This document shows positions 35,961-47,602 of a stretch of 64,000 nt of DNA, piece after piece. A program made the translations under genes and the position numbers. Below the pieces are notes generated by a model. The model had not been told where the DNA came from. It did no database searches and worked only from the letters and a program-made list of their open reading frames with translations. Numbering within the stretch: the stretch's first letter is position 1; each line of letters opens with the position of its first letter. Source of the stretch: Xanthomonas sp. (GTDB lineage Bacteria > Pseudomonadota > Gammaproteobacteria > Xanthomonadales > Xanthomonadaceae); NCBI RefSeq assembly GCF_017163755.1, contig NZ_JAFIWC010000001.1:1-64000 (forward strand), written 5' to 3'.

Positions 35961-36944
35961 ATGGATCTGGAGGACTGGTCGACGCGGCTGAAGGTGTTCG
36001 CCGACGCCACCCGCGTCCGCCTGCTGGCCTTGCTGGAGCAGGAAGAACTGACCGTGGCCGAGCTGTCGGCGATCACCCGGCTGGCGCAGCCGCGGGTGTC
36101 CACGCACCTGGCCAAGCTCAAGGAAGCCGGGCTGGTGCGCGACCGCCGCGCCGGCGTGTCGGCCTACTACCGCTTCGACGAGGCCCTGCTCGACCCGGCG
36201 CAGCGCGCGCTGTGGCTGGCGCTGAGCACCGGCAGCGACGATCCGCTGCTGCGCCAGGACGCCGAGCGCGTGGCCGCGGTGCTGGCCAACCGCGCCGCCG
36301 ACCAGAACTGGGCCGACTCGGTGGCCGGCGACATGGAACGCCACTACTCGCCCGGCCGCACCTGGGAAGCGCTGGCGCGCACCGCGCTGCCGCTGCTGGA
36401 GACCGGCGACGTGCTCGACATCGCCTCCGGCGACGGCGTGCTGGCCGAGCTGGTGGCTCCGCACGCGCGCCGCTACGTGTGCATCGACACCAGCGCGCGG
36501 GTGGTCGCCGCGGCCAGCGAGCGCCTGCGCCGGCTGGGCAACGTGGAAGTGCGCGAAGGCGACATGCACGCGCTGCCGTTCGCCGACGCCAGCTTCGACC
36601 TGGTGGTGATGATGCATGCGCTGACCTACGCGTCCAAGCCGGCGCAGGCAGTGGCCGAGTCGGCGCGCGTACTGCGTCCGGGCGGCCGCCTGCTGCTGTG
36701 CAGCCTGGCCCGGCACGAGCACAAGGCCGCGGTGCAGGCCTACGGCCACGTCAACCTGGGCTTTTCCTCCAAGGAACTGCGCAGGTTCGTCGAGAAGACC
36801 GGGATGGCGGTGTCCAGCCTGGATACGGTCACCCGCGAGAAGCGCCCGCCGCATTTCGAGGTGATCTCGATGATCGCAGTGAAGCCGGGACCGGGGACCG
36901 GGGACCCGGGACCCGCACAGGCAAAAACAGGAGCAACGGCATGA
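35961..36944 (+). CDS. sahR: ArsR-family regulator fused to a SAM-dependent methyltransferase domain (SahR-like)
   Basis: The 327 residues combine an ArsR winged helix (1-75, [20 protein letters not shown]-like region at 40-60) with a class I methyltransferase fold (motif [15 protein letters not shown] at 151-164). SahR proteins of this type are known to sense S-adenosylhomocysteine and control methionine-cycle genes. Adjacency to metH and an upstream palindrome support that role. Catalysis by the second domain is unproven. The last 18-20 residues ([15 protein letters not shown]) are encoded by a heptamer array and look like an added tail. Its stop overlaps the metH start (ATGA). Confidence 0.85.
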   Translation: MDLEDWSTRLKVFADATRVRLLALLEQEELTVAELSAITRLAQPRVSTHLAKLKEAGLVRDRRAGVSAYYRFDEALLDPAQRALWLALSTGSDDPLLRQDAERVAAVLANRAADQNWADSVAGDMERHYSPGRTWEALARTALPLLETGDVLDIASGDGVLAELVAPHARRYVCIDTSARVVAAASERLRRLGNVEVREGDMHALPFADASFDLVVMMHALTYASKPAQAVAESARVLRPGGRLLLCSLARHEHKAAVQAYGHVNLGFSSKELRRFVEKTGMAVSSLDTVTREKRPPHFEVISMIAVKPGPGTGDPGPAQAKTGATA

Positions 36945-36991
36945 GCGTCCCCTACACCCCTCCGGTCCCCGGTCCCCGGTCCCCGGTCCCG
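36885..36991. repeat. Paired inverted heptamer arrays across the sahR-metH junction (site D)
   Basis: The left arm (36885-36915, GGGACCG units) lies in the 3' end of the sahR-like gene and the right arm (36962-36991, CCGGTCC units) in the 5' end of metH. Positions 36886-36906 and 36971-36991 are perfectly complementary over 21 bp. The 46-nt inner loop contains the metH ribosome-binding site (AGGAG, 36929-36933) and the ATG at 36941. Confidence 0.88.
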
Positions 36992-38077
36992 ACGCCCTGG
37001 CTGCACCCGCAACGCGCCGAAAAACTCCTGCAGGCCCTGTCCGAGCGCATCCTGATCATCGATGGCGCGATGGGCACGATGATCCAGCGCCACGACCTGC
37101 AGGAGGCCGACTACCGCGGCGAGCGCTTCGCCGCCGGCTACGACAGCGCGCACGTGCACGGCCCCGGCTGCGACCACGCGCCGCAGGGCCACGACCTGAA
37201 GGGCAACAACGACCTGCTGCTGCTGTCGCGCCCGGAGGTGATCGCCGGCATCCACCGCGCCTACCTGGACGCCGGCGCCGACCTGCTCGAGACCAACACC
37301 TTCAACGCCACCTCGGTCAGCCAGGCCGACTACCACCTCGAGCACCTGGTCTACGAGCTGAACAAGGCCGGCGCGCGTGTCGCACGCGAGTGCTGCGACG
37401 CGGTCGAAGCGCTCACCCCGGACAAGCCGCGCTTCGTGATCGGCGTGCTCGGCCCGACCAGCCGGACCGCCTCGATCAGCCCCGACGTCAACGATCCGGG
37501 CTTCCGCAACACCAGCTTCGACGAACTGCGGCAGACCTACCGCGAGGCGGTCGAAGGCCTGATCGACGGCGGCGCCGACACGCTGATGGTCGAGACCATC
37601 TTCGACACCCTCAACGCCAAGGCCGCGCTGTACGCGGTCGAGGAAGTGTTCGAGACGCGCGGCGGGCGGCTGCCGGTGATGATCTCCGGCACCATCACCG
37701 ACGCCTCCGGGCGCACCCTGTCCGGACAGACCGCCGAGGCGTTCTACGCCTCGGTCGCGCATGGCCGGCCGCTGTCGGTGGGGCTGAACTGCGCGCTCGG
37801 CGCCAAGGAGCTGCGCCCGCACGTGGAGACCCTGGCGCGGATCGCCGACGGCTACGTCAGCGCGCACCCCAACGCCGGCCTGCCCAACGCGTTCGGCGAG
37901 TACGACGAGACGCCCGAGGAAATGGCCGCGACGCTGCGCGAGTTCGCCGAGTCGGGCCTGTTGAACCTGGTCGGCGGTTGCTGCGGCACCACCCCGGCGC
38001 ACATCCGCGCCATCGCCGAGGCGGTGCGCGGCATCGCGCCGCGGCAGCCGCTGGCCGCACAGGCGCAGGCGGCCTGA
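36941..38077 (+). CDS. metH: Methionine synthase, homocysteine-binding subunit (split MetH, part 1)
   Basis: Carries the zinc- and homocysteine-binding module of cobalamin-dependent methionine synthase. The ATG at 36941 follows AGGAG by 7 bp and gives 378 residues. Zinc ligands C284 (GLNCALG) and C347/C348 (GGCCGTTP) have the same spacing as in E. coli MetH. The start [20 protein letters not shown] and [12 protein letters not shown] are canonical. Residues 8-17 ([10 protein letters not shown]) are encoded by the heptamer array. The remaining modules are a separate gene 75 bp downstream, so the enzyme must assemble from two polypeptides. Confidence 0.93.
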   Translation: MSVPYTPPVPGPRSPVPTPWLHPQRAEKLLQALSERILIIDGAMGTMIQRHDLQEADYRGERFAAGYDSAHVHGPGCDHAPQGHDLKGNNDLLLLSRPEVIAGIHRAYLDAGADLLETNTFNATSVSQADYHLEHLVYELNKAGARVARECCDAVEALTPDKPRFVIGVLGPTSRTASISPDVNDPGFRNTSFDELRQTYREAVEGLIDGGADTLMVETIFDTLNAKAALYAVEEVFETRGGRLPVMISGTITDASGRTLSGQTAEAFYASVAHGRPLSVGLNCALGAKELRPHVETLARIADGYVSAHPNAGLPNAFGEYDETPEEMAATLREFAESGLLNLVGGCCGTTPAHIRAIAEAVRGIAPRQPLAAQAQAA

Positions 38078-38152
38078 GGCCGTCCCACCCGCTGCACGCG
38101 CCGCGCTGCACGTTGAGTTAGTTCACGCAAACGACCCTGGAAAGCCGAGCCC

Positions 38153-40933
<2,781 letters not shown>

Positions 40934-41168
40934 CTGGGGCCTGTTAACGCCGCGCGTGGCCGCCTGCCTCCGCGTGCCGGCCCGGACGCCTCCCGCGCGC
41001 TGCTCCGCGGCCGCCGCCGGTGCGACGCCGGCCCGCCGCCACACATCGCCGGCCGGCGCGATGCCGCCACACGCGGCCAAGCCGCGCCGCGGCTTCGGCG
41101 CTATCCTTGCCGCCCTGACACCGCTGCGCCTCGCCGGACCATCTCCCCATGACATCGAAACGTCGCGC

Positions 41169-42065
41169 ATGAGGATCCTGGTCACCGGCAGCGCCGGCCG
41201 CGTCGGCCGCGCGATCCATATCCGCCTGTCGCGGCAATACGGGGTCAGCGGCTTCGACATCGCGCCCTCCTCCACCACCGCCTGGGTCGGCGACCTGGCC
41301 GACGTCGGGCTGTTGCGGCGCGCGATGCAGGACGCCGACGCGGTGGTCCATGCCGCGGCGCTGCATGCGCCGCACGTGCCCTACGTGTCGGCCGCCAGGT
41401 TCCGCCAGATCAACGTCGACGGCACCCGCCGCGTGCTCGACGCGGCGACCGCCTGCGGCGTGCGCCGGATCGTCTTCACCAGCACCACCGCGCTGTACGG
41501 CAGCGCCGCCAGCCCCGCCGACGGCGCCGCCTGGGTCGACGAAGCGCTGCCGCCGCAGCCGCAGACCATCTACCACCACACCAAGCTGGAAGCCGAAGCG
41601 CTGCTGCGCGAGGCCGCCGTCCAGGGCGGGCCGAGCGTGCGCATCCTGCGCATGTCGCGCTGCTTCCCCGAACCGGCCGACGTGATGGCGGTGTTCCGCC
41701 TGCATCGCGGCATCGATGCGCGCGACGTCGCCGAAGCGCACGCCGCGGCGCTGCTGCATGCCGGACCGGCCGAGGCCACGTTCGTGATCTCCGGCGCCAC
41801 CCCGTTTCTGCGCGAGGATTGCCCGGCGCTGCACCGCGAACCGCAGGCGTTGCTGCGGCAGCGCGCGCCGCTGCTGGTCGGCGAATTCCGGCGCCGCGGC
41901 TGGCTGCTGCCGACGCGGATCGACCGCGTCTACGTCGCCGAGCGGGCGATGCAGGCGCTGGATTGGCGGCCGCGCTACGGGTTCGAGGAGGTGCTGGCGC
42001 AGTTCGACCAGCACGTCCCGGAGGTCCTGCCGCCCGGCAACGGCATCGCCGCCGCCAGCGAGTGA
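41169..42065 (+). CDS. NAD-dependent epimerase/dehydratase family protein
   Basis: Extended short-chain dehydrogenase of 298 residues. The ATG at 41169 gives MRILVTGSAGRVGRAI, with the NAD-binding TGxxGxxG at 6-13. The long open frame before it is arginine/alanine-rich and unlikely to be translated. The catalytic serine/threonine region (VFTSTTALYG) and YHHTK supply the YxxxK motif. The C-terminal sugar-specificity part (DWRPRYGFEEVL) is typical of nucleotide-sugar epimerases, but the substrate is unknown. It stands alone, 235 bp after metH, convergent with the barrel gene. Confidence 0.85.
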   Translation: MRILVTGSAGRVGRAIHIRLSRQYGVSGFDIAPSSTTAWVGDLADVGLLRRAMQDADAVVHAAALHAPHVPYVSAARFRQINVDGTRRVLDAATACGVRRIVFTSTTALYGSAASPADGAAWVDEALPPQPQTIYHHTKLEAEALLREAAVQGGPSVRILRMSRCFPEPADVMAVFRLHRGIDARDVAEAHAAALLHAGPAEATFVISGATPFLREDCPALHREPQALLRQRAPLLVGEFRRRGWLLPTRIDRVYVAERAMQALDWRPRYGFEEVLAQFDQHVPEVLPPGNGIAAASE

Positions 42066-42236
42066 CCGCAAGCTGCCGCTGCTGACCTGATGGCGCGTCG
42101 GTTGCGCCGATCTCGATCAGCTGGGCGGTACCGCTGAAGCAGGAATACAACGGGCAGAACGCGAGCGTCTGCAATTCACCTTTGGCGGCAGCGCTGACGA
42201 ACTGCCGGCCGCCAGGGCGCGGCGCGCCCCAGGCGC

Positions 42237-43073
42237 TCAATGAAACCAGAACGACACACCGAAGCCGCCCTGCCAATCCGGCGTGCGCGAGGACAGTCCG
42301 CGCAGCACCGACAGGTCCAGCTGCATGCGCCCGCCGAGCAGCCAGGTCAGCCCGGTGCCGAGCGCGCACATCTCGTCCTCGCCGCCGCCGATGCCGGCTT
42401 CGGCATAGGCGCTGAGCCCGCCCTGCGCGTAGAAGGTGTAGCTCGGCGACACGGTCCAGCCATGGCCGTGATCGGCGTCGCTGAGGTTGGCGTACAGCGC
42501 CGCGCCGCGGCCGCCGTCCAGGTCCCAGCCGGCGCTCACGCCCAGGTCGTAGCGGCGGCCGGCGTCGCCGTATGGCGCGCGCCCGGCCGGCACCCGGGCG
42601 GTTCCCAGCAAGGCCCAGGAGAAATCCTCGCGCGCGCTCGGCAACGCCCATTTCATGCCGACGCTGGCATCGCCGCCGCCATGGCCGCGGCGGTCGACGC
42701 CCGCGCCTCGTTGCCGTTGCCACACCTGGCCGTCCACGCCCAGCTGCAGCTCCATGCGTTCGGCCAGCGCGATCCGCAGCAGGCTGGCAGCCACGTACTC
42801 GCGGCTGCGCACGCCGCCGCTGCGGTCGTAGCTGATGTCGGGCAGCCCCTGCTCCCACGCCGCACTGCCGGCCGGCAGCGTCGAGGAGGCGAAGCCGATG
42901 CCGGGACGCTCGAATGCGGGCGCGTCGTCGGCGTGCGCGGCAGGGCCGGCACCCAGGCCGGCGCACAAGGCCAGCGCCGCTGCGCCGGCGCGCAGCCGAT
43001 GCGGCCCGTGTCGGCTGGCGGGCGCAACGGCGCCGTAAGCGGAACCCGAACGGCACGAAGGCGATGCAGTCAT
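42237..43073 (-). CDS. Predicted outer-membrane beta-barrel protein (phenol-degradation MetA-like)
   Basis: The 278-residue product has a twin-charge N-terminus with a hydrophobic signal segment (AGAAALALCAGLGAGPAAHA), then alternating amphipathic strands such as LRIALAERMELQLGVDGQVW and AALYANLSDADHG. It ends in a strand with terminal aromatics (FGVSFWFH). The fold and pattern resemble the transporter-like MetA_phenol family (PF13557), whose members are outer-membrane proteins of unclear cargo. The first about 20 residues are longer than a minimal signal, so the start may be downstream. It follows the acyltransferase gene by 40 bp. Confidence 0.7.
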   Translation of the reverse strand: MTASPSCRSGSAYGAVAPASRHGPHRLRAGAAALALCAGLGAGPAAHADDAPAFERPGIGFASSTLPAGSAAWEQGLPDISYDRSGGVRSREYVAASLLRIALAERMELQLGVDGQVWQRQRGAGVDRRGHGGGDASVGMKWALPSAREDFSWALLGTARVPAGRAPYGDAGRRYDLGVSAGWDLDGGRGAALYANLSDADHGHGWTVSPSYTFYAQGGLSAYAEAGIGGGEDEMCALGTGLTWLLGGRMQLDLSVLRGLSSRTPDWQGGFGVSFWFH

Positions 43074-43113
43074 CTCGATGGTTTCCGGATCGACCGAATG
43101 AACAAGCGCGGGA

Positions 43114-45252
43114 TCAGCGCGCCGAAGGCGGCGCCACCACCGCGCGCAGGTGCGCCGAGAAGCCAGGCAGCAGTACCCGGTTGCCGTAGCCGCTGAGGTG
43201 ATCGGCGTCGAAGAACAGCGGACGTCCGTCGCGCATCGCCGCGCAGGCAGCGGCGTCGCACAGGCTCGGCAGCGGGTCCCACACCGACGCGTGCGGCAGC
43301 CGCGCGGCGATGCGCTGCAGGCTCTGCAGCACCGGTGCGCGGTAGCGCTCCATGAACCTGCGTTCGGTGACCATGCCGCGCGCGCAGATCGCGTTGCGGC
43401 GATTGAACCAGTCCGCGCAGCGGTACGGCGGCGCGCGCAACAGCGGTTTCGGCGCCTCGAACACGATGCGCACGCCGCGCAGCGCCAGCGGCCGCAGCAG
43501 CTCGACCGTGGCCTCCTCGGTCGCGGCGCGCACCGCGCGCTCCTGCTCGCTGTACTGGCTGGCCATCAGCGCCGGTTCGTCGAACAGCTCGGTCTGCTCG
43601 GCCAGGCGCGGCAGCCGCAACGCCGGCAGGAACAGCACGTCGCCCGGCTGCGCATGCGCCGATACGTCGGCCAGGCTGCTTCGGTGATAGGCTTGGCAGC
43701 CGGGATTTTGCGCCTGCCAGGCCTGCATGCCGGCGATCGCGCAGCCCCCGGCACCGTACAGGCGCACGCTGACGCCGCTCTCCACGGCGAAGCGGCGCAA
43801 CAGTTCGTTGTAGGCCAGCGCGTGCGAATCGCCGGCCACGAACAGCTGTCCGCCGTCTCGGTTGCGCAGGTCGCATTCGCCGCGCTCGAAGCGCTTGGCG
43901 CTGCCGACTTCCACCTGCACCTGGCTCGAACGCAGCGTGCAGTTCGGATAGTCGCCACGCAGGCCCTTGGCATAGGCGTACCAATCCAGCGGATGGCGGC
44001 TGACCACGCTCAACGAATAGTGGCGCTGGGTTTTCACCAGCAGCGAGTGCACGCCGGCCGACAGCAGCACCAGCGCCAGCCCGGCGGCGACCACCCGTCC
44101 GGGCGGGCGTTGCGCCAGCGCGCGGCCATGGCGCCAGGGCAGTTCCACGAACCGGTACGACGCCATCGCCAGCAGCGCGACCAGCAGCAGCGCCACGCCG
44201 CGCGATGGCGCCGAATCCAGGCCCACGGTCCAGCGGAACAGCACGAACACCGGCCAGTGCCACAGGTACAGCGAATACGACACGCGCCCCACCGCCACCA
44301 CCGGCGCCAGTGACAATCCGCGCTTGATCCAGCCGTGCGCAGGCCCGTGCAGCAGCGCCAGCAGGCCCAGCGTGCCCACGGCCGGCCACAGCCCGTCGGG
44401 CCACGGCGAGTGGCCGGGGCGCGCGCGCCACAATCCGTAGCCGACCATCGCCAGCGCCAGCAGGATCAGCGGCGAGCGCCACGACCACGCGCGCGCCGGC
44501 ACCGGTACCGGTACCGGCGCGTAGCGCCCGCTCAGCTCCAGCCCCTGGTACAGCAGCACGCCCAGGCCGAGCTGCCAGAAGCGGGTGGTGGTCAGGTAGA
44601 ACGCATCGACCTGCTCCGTGCCCGACCGCGTGCGCATCCATGCATAGCCCAGCGACGCCGCAGAGCCCAGCGCGACCAGCGCCAGCGACAGGACCCGGCC
44701 CCTACCGCCCCGGTGCCAGGCCAGGAACAGCAGCGGAAACAGCAGGTAGAACTGTTCCTCCACGCCCAGCGACCAGGTGTGGGTGTATGGATTGAATTCG
44801 GCCTTGGGCGAGAAATAGTCATTGCCGGTCGCGGCGAGCACCCAGTTGCTCAAGCCCACGAAGGCCATGCGCCCGGTCTTGGCGCTGGTCTCGCTCAACC
44901 ACGATTCGGGAATGAACAGGCCGCTGAGCGCGCCGGTCAGCAGCAGACAGGCGACCAGCGCCGGGGCGATGCGCCGCAGGCGGCGCGCGTAGAACTGCAC
45001 GAACACGCGCCAGCTGCCGGCCGCCGGCAGGCGCTGCAGCGATGCGCTGACCACGAACCCGGAAATGACGAAGAACACGTCCACGCCGGTGAACCCGCCC
45101 GGCAGCCAGGACGGATCGAGGTGGTAGACGATCACCGCCAGCACCGCGAGCGCGCGCAGTCCGTCCACGTACGGCAGATAGCCGCCACCGGCACGCCCAT
45201 GGCCCGGCCGCGGCGTACCGCCGGTTCCGGCGCCCATCCCTGGGACCTGCAT
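43114..45252 (-). CDS. OafA/YrhL-type acyltransferase with C-terminal SGNH domain
   Basis: Membrane acyltransferase predicted to O-acetylate a surface glycan. About 10 transmembrane helices occupy residues 30-390, beginning YVDGLRALAVLAVIVYHLD, with the acyltransferase-3 core GGFTGVDVFFVISGFV and SLGVEEQFYLLFPLLF. The periplasmic SGNH hydrolase-like domain starts near 470 (AGDSHALAYNELL) and ends with the DADHLSGYG motif. This domain pair is typical of O-antigen and peptidoglycan acetylases. It is in one minus-strand run with ugd, so a link to exopolysaccharide or lipopolysaccharide decoration is plausible. A short PVPVPVPA stretch lies between helices. Confidence 0.9.
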   Translation of the reverse strand: MQVPGMGAGTGGTPRPGHGRAGGGYLPYVDGLRALAVLAVIVYHLDPSWLPGGFTGVDVFFVISGFVVSASLQRLPAAGSWRVFVQFYARRLRRIAPALVACLLLTGALSGLFIPESWLSETSAKTGRMAFVGLSNWVLAATGNDYFSPKAEFNPYTHTWSLGVEEQFYLLFPLLFLAWHRGGRGRVLSLALVALGSAASLGYAWMRTRSGTEQVDAFYLTTTRFWQLGLGVLLYQGLELSGRYAPVPVPVPARAWSWRSPLILLALAMVGYGLWRARPGHSPWPDGLWPAVGTLGLLALLHGPAHGWIKRGLSLAPVVAVGRVSYSLYLWHWPVFVLFRWTVGLDSAPSRGVALLLVALLAMASYRFVELPWRHGRALAQRPPGRVVAAGLALVLLSAGVHSLLVKTQRHYSLSVVSRHPLDWYAYAKGLRGDYPNCTLRSSQVQVEVGSAKRFERGECDLRNRDGGQLFVAGDSHALAYNELLRRFAVESGVSVRLYGAGGCAIAGMQAWQAQNPGCQAYHRSSLADVSAHAQPGDVLFLPALRLPRLAEQTELFDEPALMASQYSEQERAVRAATEEATVELLRPLALRGVRIVFEAPKPLLRAPPYRCADWFNRRNAICARGMVTERRFMERYRAPVLQSLQRIAARLPHASVWDPLPSLCDAAACAAMRDGRPLFFDADHLSGYGNRVLLPGFSAHLRAVVAPPSAR

Positions 45253-45258
45253 CAGCGC

Positions 45259-45993
45259 TTACCAGACCAGGTCGTCGGGAATCTGGTACTTGGGGTCGGC
45301 GTAGGGATCTTCCCCGGCCGTGGCGTTGGGATCCACGCGCAGCGCCACCGCGGCCGGGAAGATCGCCTCGGCAGCGTCGAGCAGCGCCGCGCTGACCAGC
45401 AGGTAGCGCCCGTTCTGCTGCAGCACGCCCAGTTCGCCGGCGTTGAGCGCCTTGAGCTGGTCGGCATTGACGTAGATGCGCTTGATCTTGCCGCCATAGG
45501 GAAAGTGGCGCGCGATATCGGCTTCGGCGTCGTTCAGCGCCTTGCCCTGGAGCAGTTCGTCGAGCTTGGCCCGCGCCTCGCGGCGCAGGCGCGCCTCTTC
45601 CTGCTTCAGCCGCTCGGCCTCGATGCGCTCGTCCTTCTCGCGCTGCGCGCGGATCGCGTAGGCCTTGGCCAGGTCGATGTCCTCGCGCGAACGCGGCGGG
45701 CGGTTGCCCTGCGGCCGCGGCTGCGCGCCGCGCGGCTTGCGCGCCTCGTGCGCGCGGCCGCCGTTGCCGGGCTTGCCGGCGTTGGCGCCGGCATTGGCGT
45801 GCTGCGCGCCGGCATTGCGCGGCGGGCGACCGTCGGCCGCCGCGTTCGGCTGCGACCGGTGTTGCCCGGGCGCCCCCGCCCGCGGCGCATGGCCCCGCGC
45901 TGCGTGGGACGCCGGGGACGGGGCTTTGCGTTCGGGCTTGGGCGCGGGCTTGAAGCCCAGGCCGAGCAGCTGGTCGCGGAGGGTATCGCTCAT
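45259..45993 (-). CDS. DUF2058 family protein (YaiL-like)
   Basis: The 244-residue product opens with MSDTLRDQLLGLGFK, the DUF2058 signature. A disordered, A/G/P/R-rich linker (about 20-105) follows, then a charged helix (RAQREKDERIEAERLKQEEA) and a compact C-terminal domain (NADQLKALNAGELGVL, then QNGRYLLVSAALLD). Family members are described as nucleoprotein or polynucleotide-associated, without a defined activity. It lies 6 bp upstream of the acyltransferase gene and 21 bp downstream of slyX, all on the minus strand. Confidence 0.85.
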   Translation of the reverse strand: MSDTLRDQLLGLGFKPAPKPERKAPSPASHAARGHAPRAGAPGQHRSQPNAAADGRPPRNAGAQHANAGANAGKPGNGGRAHEARKPRGAQPRPQGNRPPRSREDIDLAKAYAIRAQREKDERIEAERLKQEEARLRREARAKLDELLQGKALNDAEADIARHFPYGGKIKRIYVNADQLKALNAGELGVLQQNGRYLLVSAALLDAAEAIFPAAVALRVDPNATAGEDPYADPKYQIPDDLVW

Positions 45994-46014
45994 CGTGGCA
46001 GGATCTGTTCGGTA

Positions 46015-46251
46015 TCAGTAATGCGGAGGCGGCGGTTCGTCGGCCGGATCGGAGTACAGCGTGCTGCGCACCTTGCCCAGGTCGTCCAGCAGGTGGCGCA
46101 GCAACGCGGCGTTGCGCTGGCCTTCGGCTCGCGCCTCGGCCAACGCATCGCTCAGTTCGGACAACGCCTGTTCCTGGAAGGACAGGCGCGTCTCGAGCTC
46201 GATCAACCGGTTCTCCAGCAGTCGATCCTGGGTGGAGAAATCATGCTTCAC
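46015..46251 (-). CDS. slyX: SlyX homologue
   Basis: A 78-residue coiled-coil protein. The GTG at 46251 ([20 protein letters not shown]) overlaps the end of ugd by 11 bp. The upstream frame to 46332 is antisense-like and unsupported. The heptad helix [20 protein letters not shown] and the proline-rich C-terminus (ADEPPPPHY) are typical of SlyX, a family without a firm function. It appears translationally coupled to ugd. Confidence 0.85.
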   Translation of the reverse strand: MKHDFSTQDRLLENRLIELETRLSFQEQALSELSDALAEARAEGQRNAALLRHLLDDLGKVRSTLYSDPADEPPPPHY

Positions 46252-47587
46252 GGATCGAGCGCCCGCGGCCGATGCCATAGTACGCCAGGCCGAACGCCTC
46301 GATTTCCTGCGGGTCGTAGAGGTTGCGGCCATCGAACACCACCGCGTCGCCGAGCAGTTCCTTCATGCGGGTGAAGTCGGGGCTGCGGAACTGCTTCCAC
46401 TCGGTGACCACGACCAGCGCATCGGCGCCTTCCAGCGCGTCGAAGGCCTCTTCGCAGAAGCTCAGGTCGTCGCGTTCGCCGAAGATGCGCTTGGCCTCAT
46501 GGGTCGCCTCCGGATCGTAGGCACGCACCTTGGCCCCGGCGTCCCACAGCTGCGCCAGCAGGCGGCGGCTGGACGCGGCGCGCATGTCGTCGGTGTTCGG
46601 CTTGAACGCCAGGCCCCAGACCGCGAAGGTCTTGCCCTTGATCGATTCGCTGCCGTCGTAGTGGCGCTGGATCAGTTCGTACAGGTGGCCCTTCTGCGCC
46701 TCGTTGACCGCCTCCACCGCCTCGAGCAGCTTCGGGTCGTGGCCGTACTGCTGCGCGGTGCGCGCCAGCGCCTGTACGTCCTTCGGGAAGCACGAACCGC
46801 CGTAGCCGGCGCCCGGATAGATGAAGTGCCAGCCGATGCGCGGGTCCGAGCCGATGCCCTGGCGCACCTTCTCCACGTCCGCGCCGACGCGCTCGGCGAT
46901 GTTGGCGATCTCGTTCATGAAACTGATCTTGGTCGCCAGCATCGCGTTGGCCGCGTACTTGGTCAGCTCCGCCGAACGCACGTCCATTTCGACGATGCGG
47001 TCGTGGTTGCGGTTGAACGGCGCGTACAGGCGGCGCAGGCGCGCGGCCGTGCCCGGCTTGCTGAAGCCGATGACGATGCGGTCGGGACGCATGCAGTCGG
47101 CGACCGCGTCGCCTTCCTTCAGGAACTCCGGGTTCGACACCACGTCGAACTCGATGTTCTCGCCGCGCGCTTCCAGTTCGGCGGCGATCGCCGCGCGCAC
47201 CTTGTCGGCGGTGCCGACCGGCACGGTGGACTTGTTCACCACCACGGTCGGACCGTGGATGTGCTTGCCGATCGTGCGCGCCACCGCCAGCACGTACTGC
47301 AGGTCGGCGCTGCCGTCCTCGTCCGGCGGCGTGCCCACCGCGATGAACACGATATCTCCATGCGCAATGGCGCTCGCCGCGTCGGTGGTGAAGAACAGCC
47401 TCCGTGCGGCGTGATTGGCCTTGACCATCGGCGAGAGGCCAGGCTCATAGATCGGGACCACGCCCTGGTTGAGCCCATCCACTTTGGCTTGGTCGATGTC
47501 CACGCAGACCACGTGATGGCCGACTTCGGCCAGACAGGTTCCGGTGACCAGCCCGACATAGCCGGTGCCGAATATCGCTACGCGCAT
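46241..47587 (-). CDS. ugd: UDP-glucose 6-dehydrogenase
   Basis: Converts UDP-glucose to UDP-glucuronate with two NAD+, supplying uronate for exopolysaccharide such as xanthan. The 448 residues start with the Rossmann motif [19 protein letters not shown]. The catalytic cysteine lies in [13 protein letters not shown], and [11 protein letters not shown] and the C-terminal UDP-binding half (FDGRNLYDP) also match. It lies 15 bp downstream of the FKBP gene on the same strand and overlaps slyX. No other xanthan gene is nearby, so regulation with the gum genes cannot be judged here. Confidence 0.97.
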   Translation of the reverse strand: MRVAIFGTGYVGLVTGTCLAEVGHHVVCVDIDQAKVDGLNQGVVPIYEPGLSPMVKANHAARRLFFTTDAASAIAHGDIVFIAVGTPPDEDGSADLQYVLAVARTIGKHIHGPTVVVNKSTVPVGTADKVRAAIAAELEARGENIEFDVVSNPEFLKEGDAVADCMRPDRIVIGFSKPGTAARLRRLYAPFNRNHDRIVEMDVRSAELTKYAANAMLATKISFMNEIANIAERVGADVEKVRQGIGSDPRIGWHFIYPGAGYGGSCFPKDVQALARTAQQYGHDPKLLEAVEAVNEAQKGHLYELIQRHYDGSESIKGKTFAVWGLAFKPNTDDMRAASSRRLLAQLWDAGAKVRAYDPEATHEAKRIFGERDDLSFCEEAFDALEGADALVVVTEWKQFRSPDFTRMKELLGDAVVFDGRNLYDPQEIEAFGLAYYGIGRGRSIREA

Positions 47588-47602
47588 GAAATCTCCTTTC
47601 GG

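Noticed and set aside
38078-38152. Frameshift or sequencing error joining the two metH genes
   Set aside because: The first frame ends with a normal stop after an A/Q-rich tail, and the second has its own ATG directly before a canonical folate domain.
40934-41168. N-terminal extension of the epimerase from 40956
   Set aside because: The added 71 residues are A/R/P-rich and disordered; the ATG at 41169 directly precedes the NAD-binding motif.
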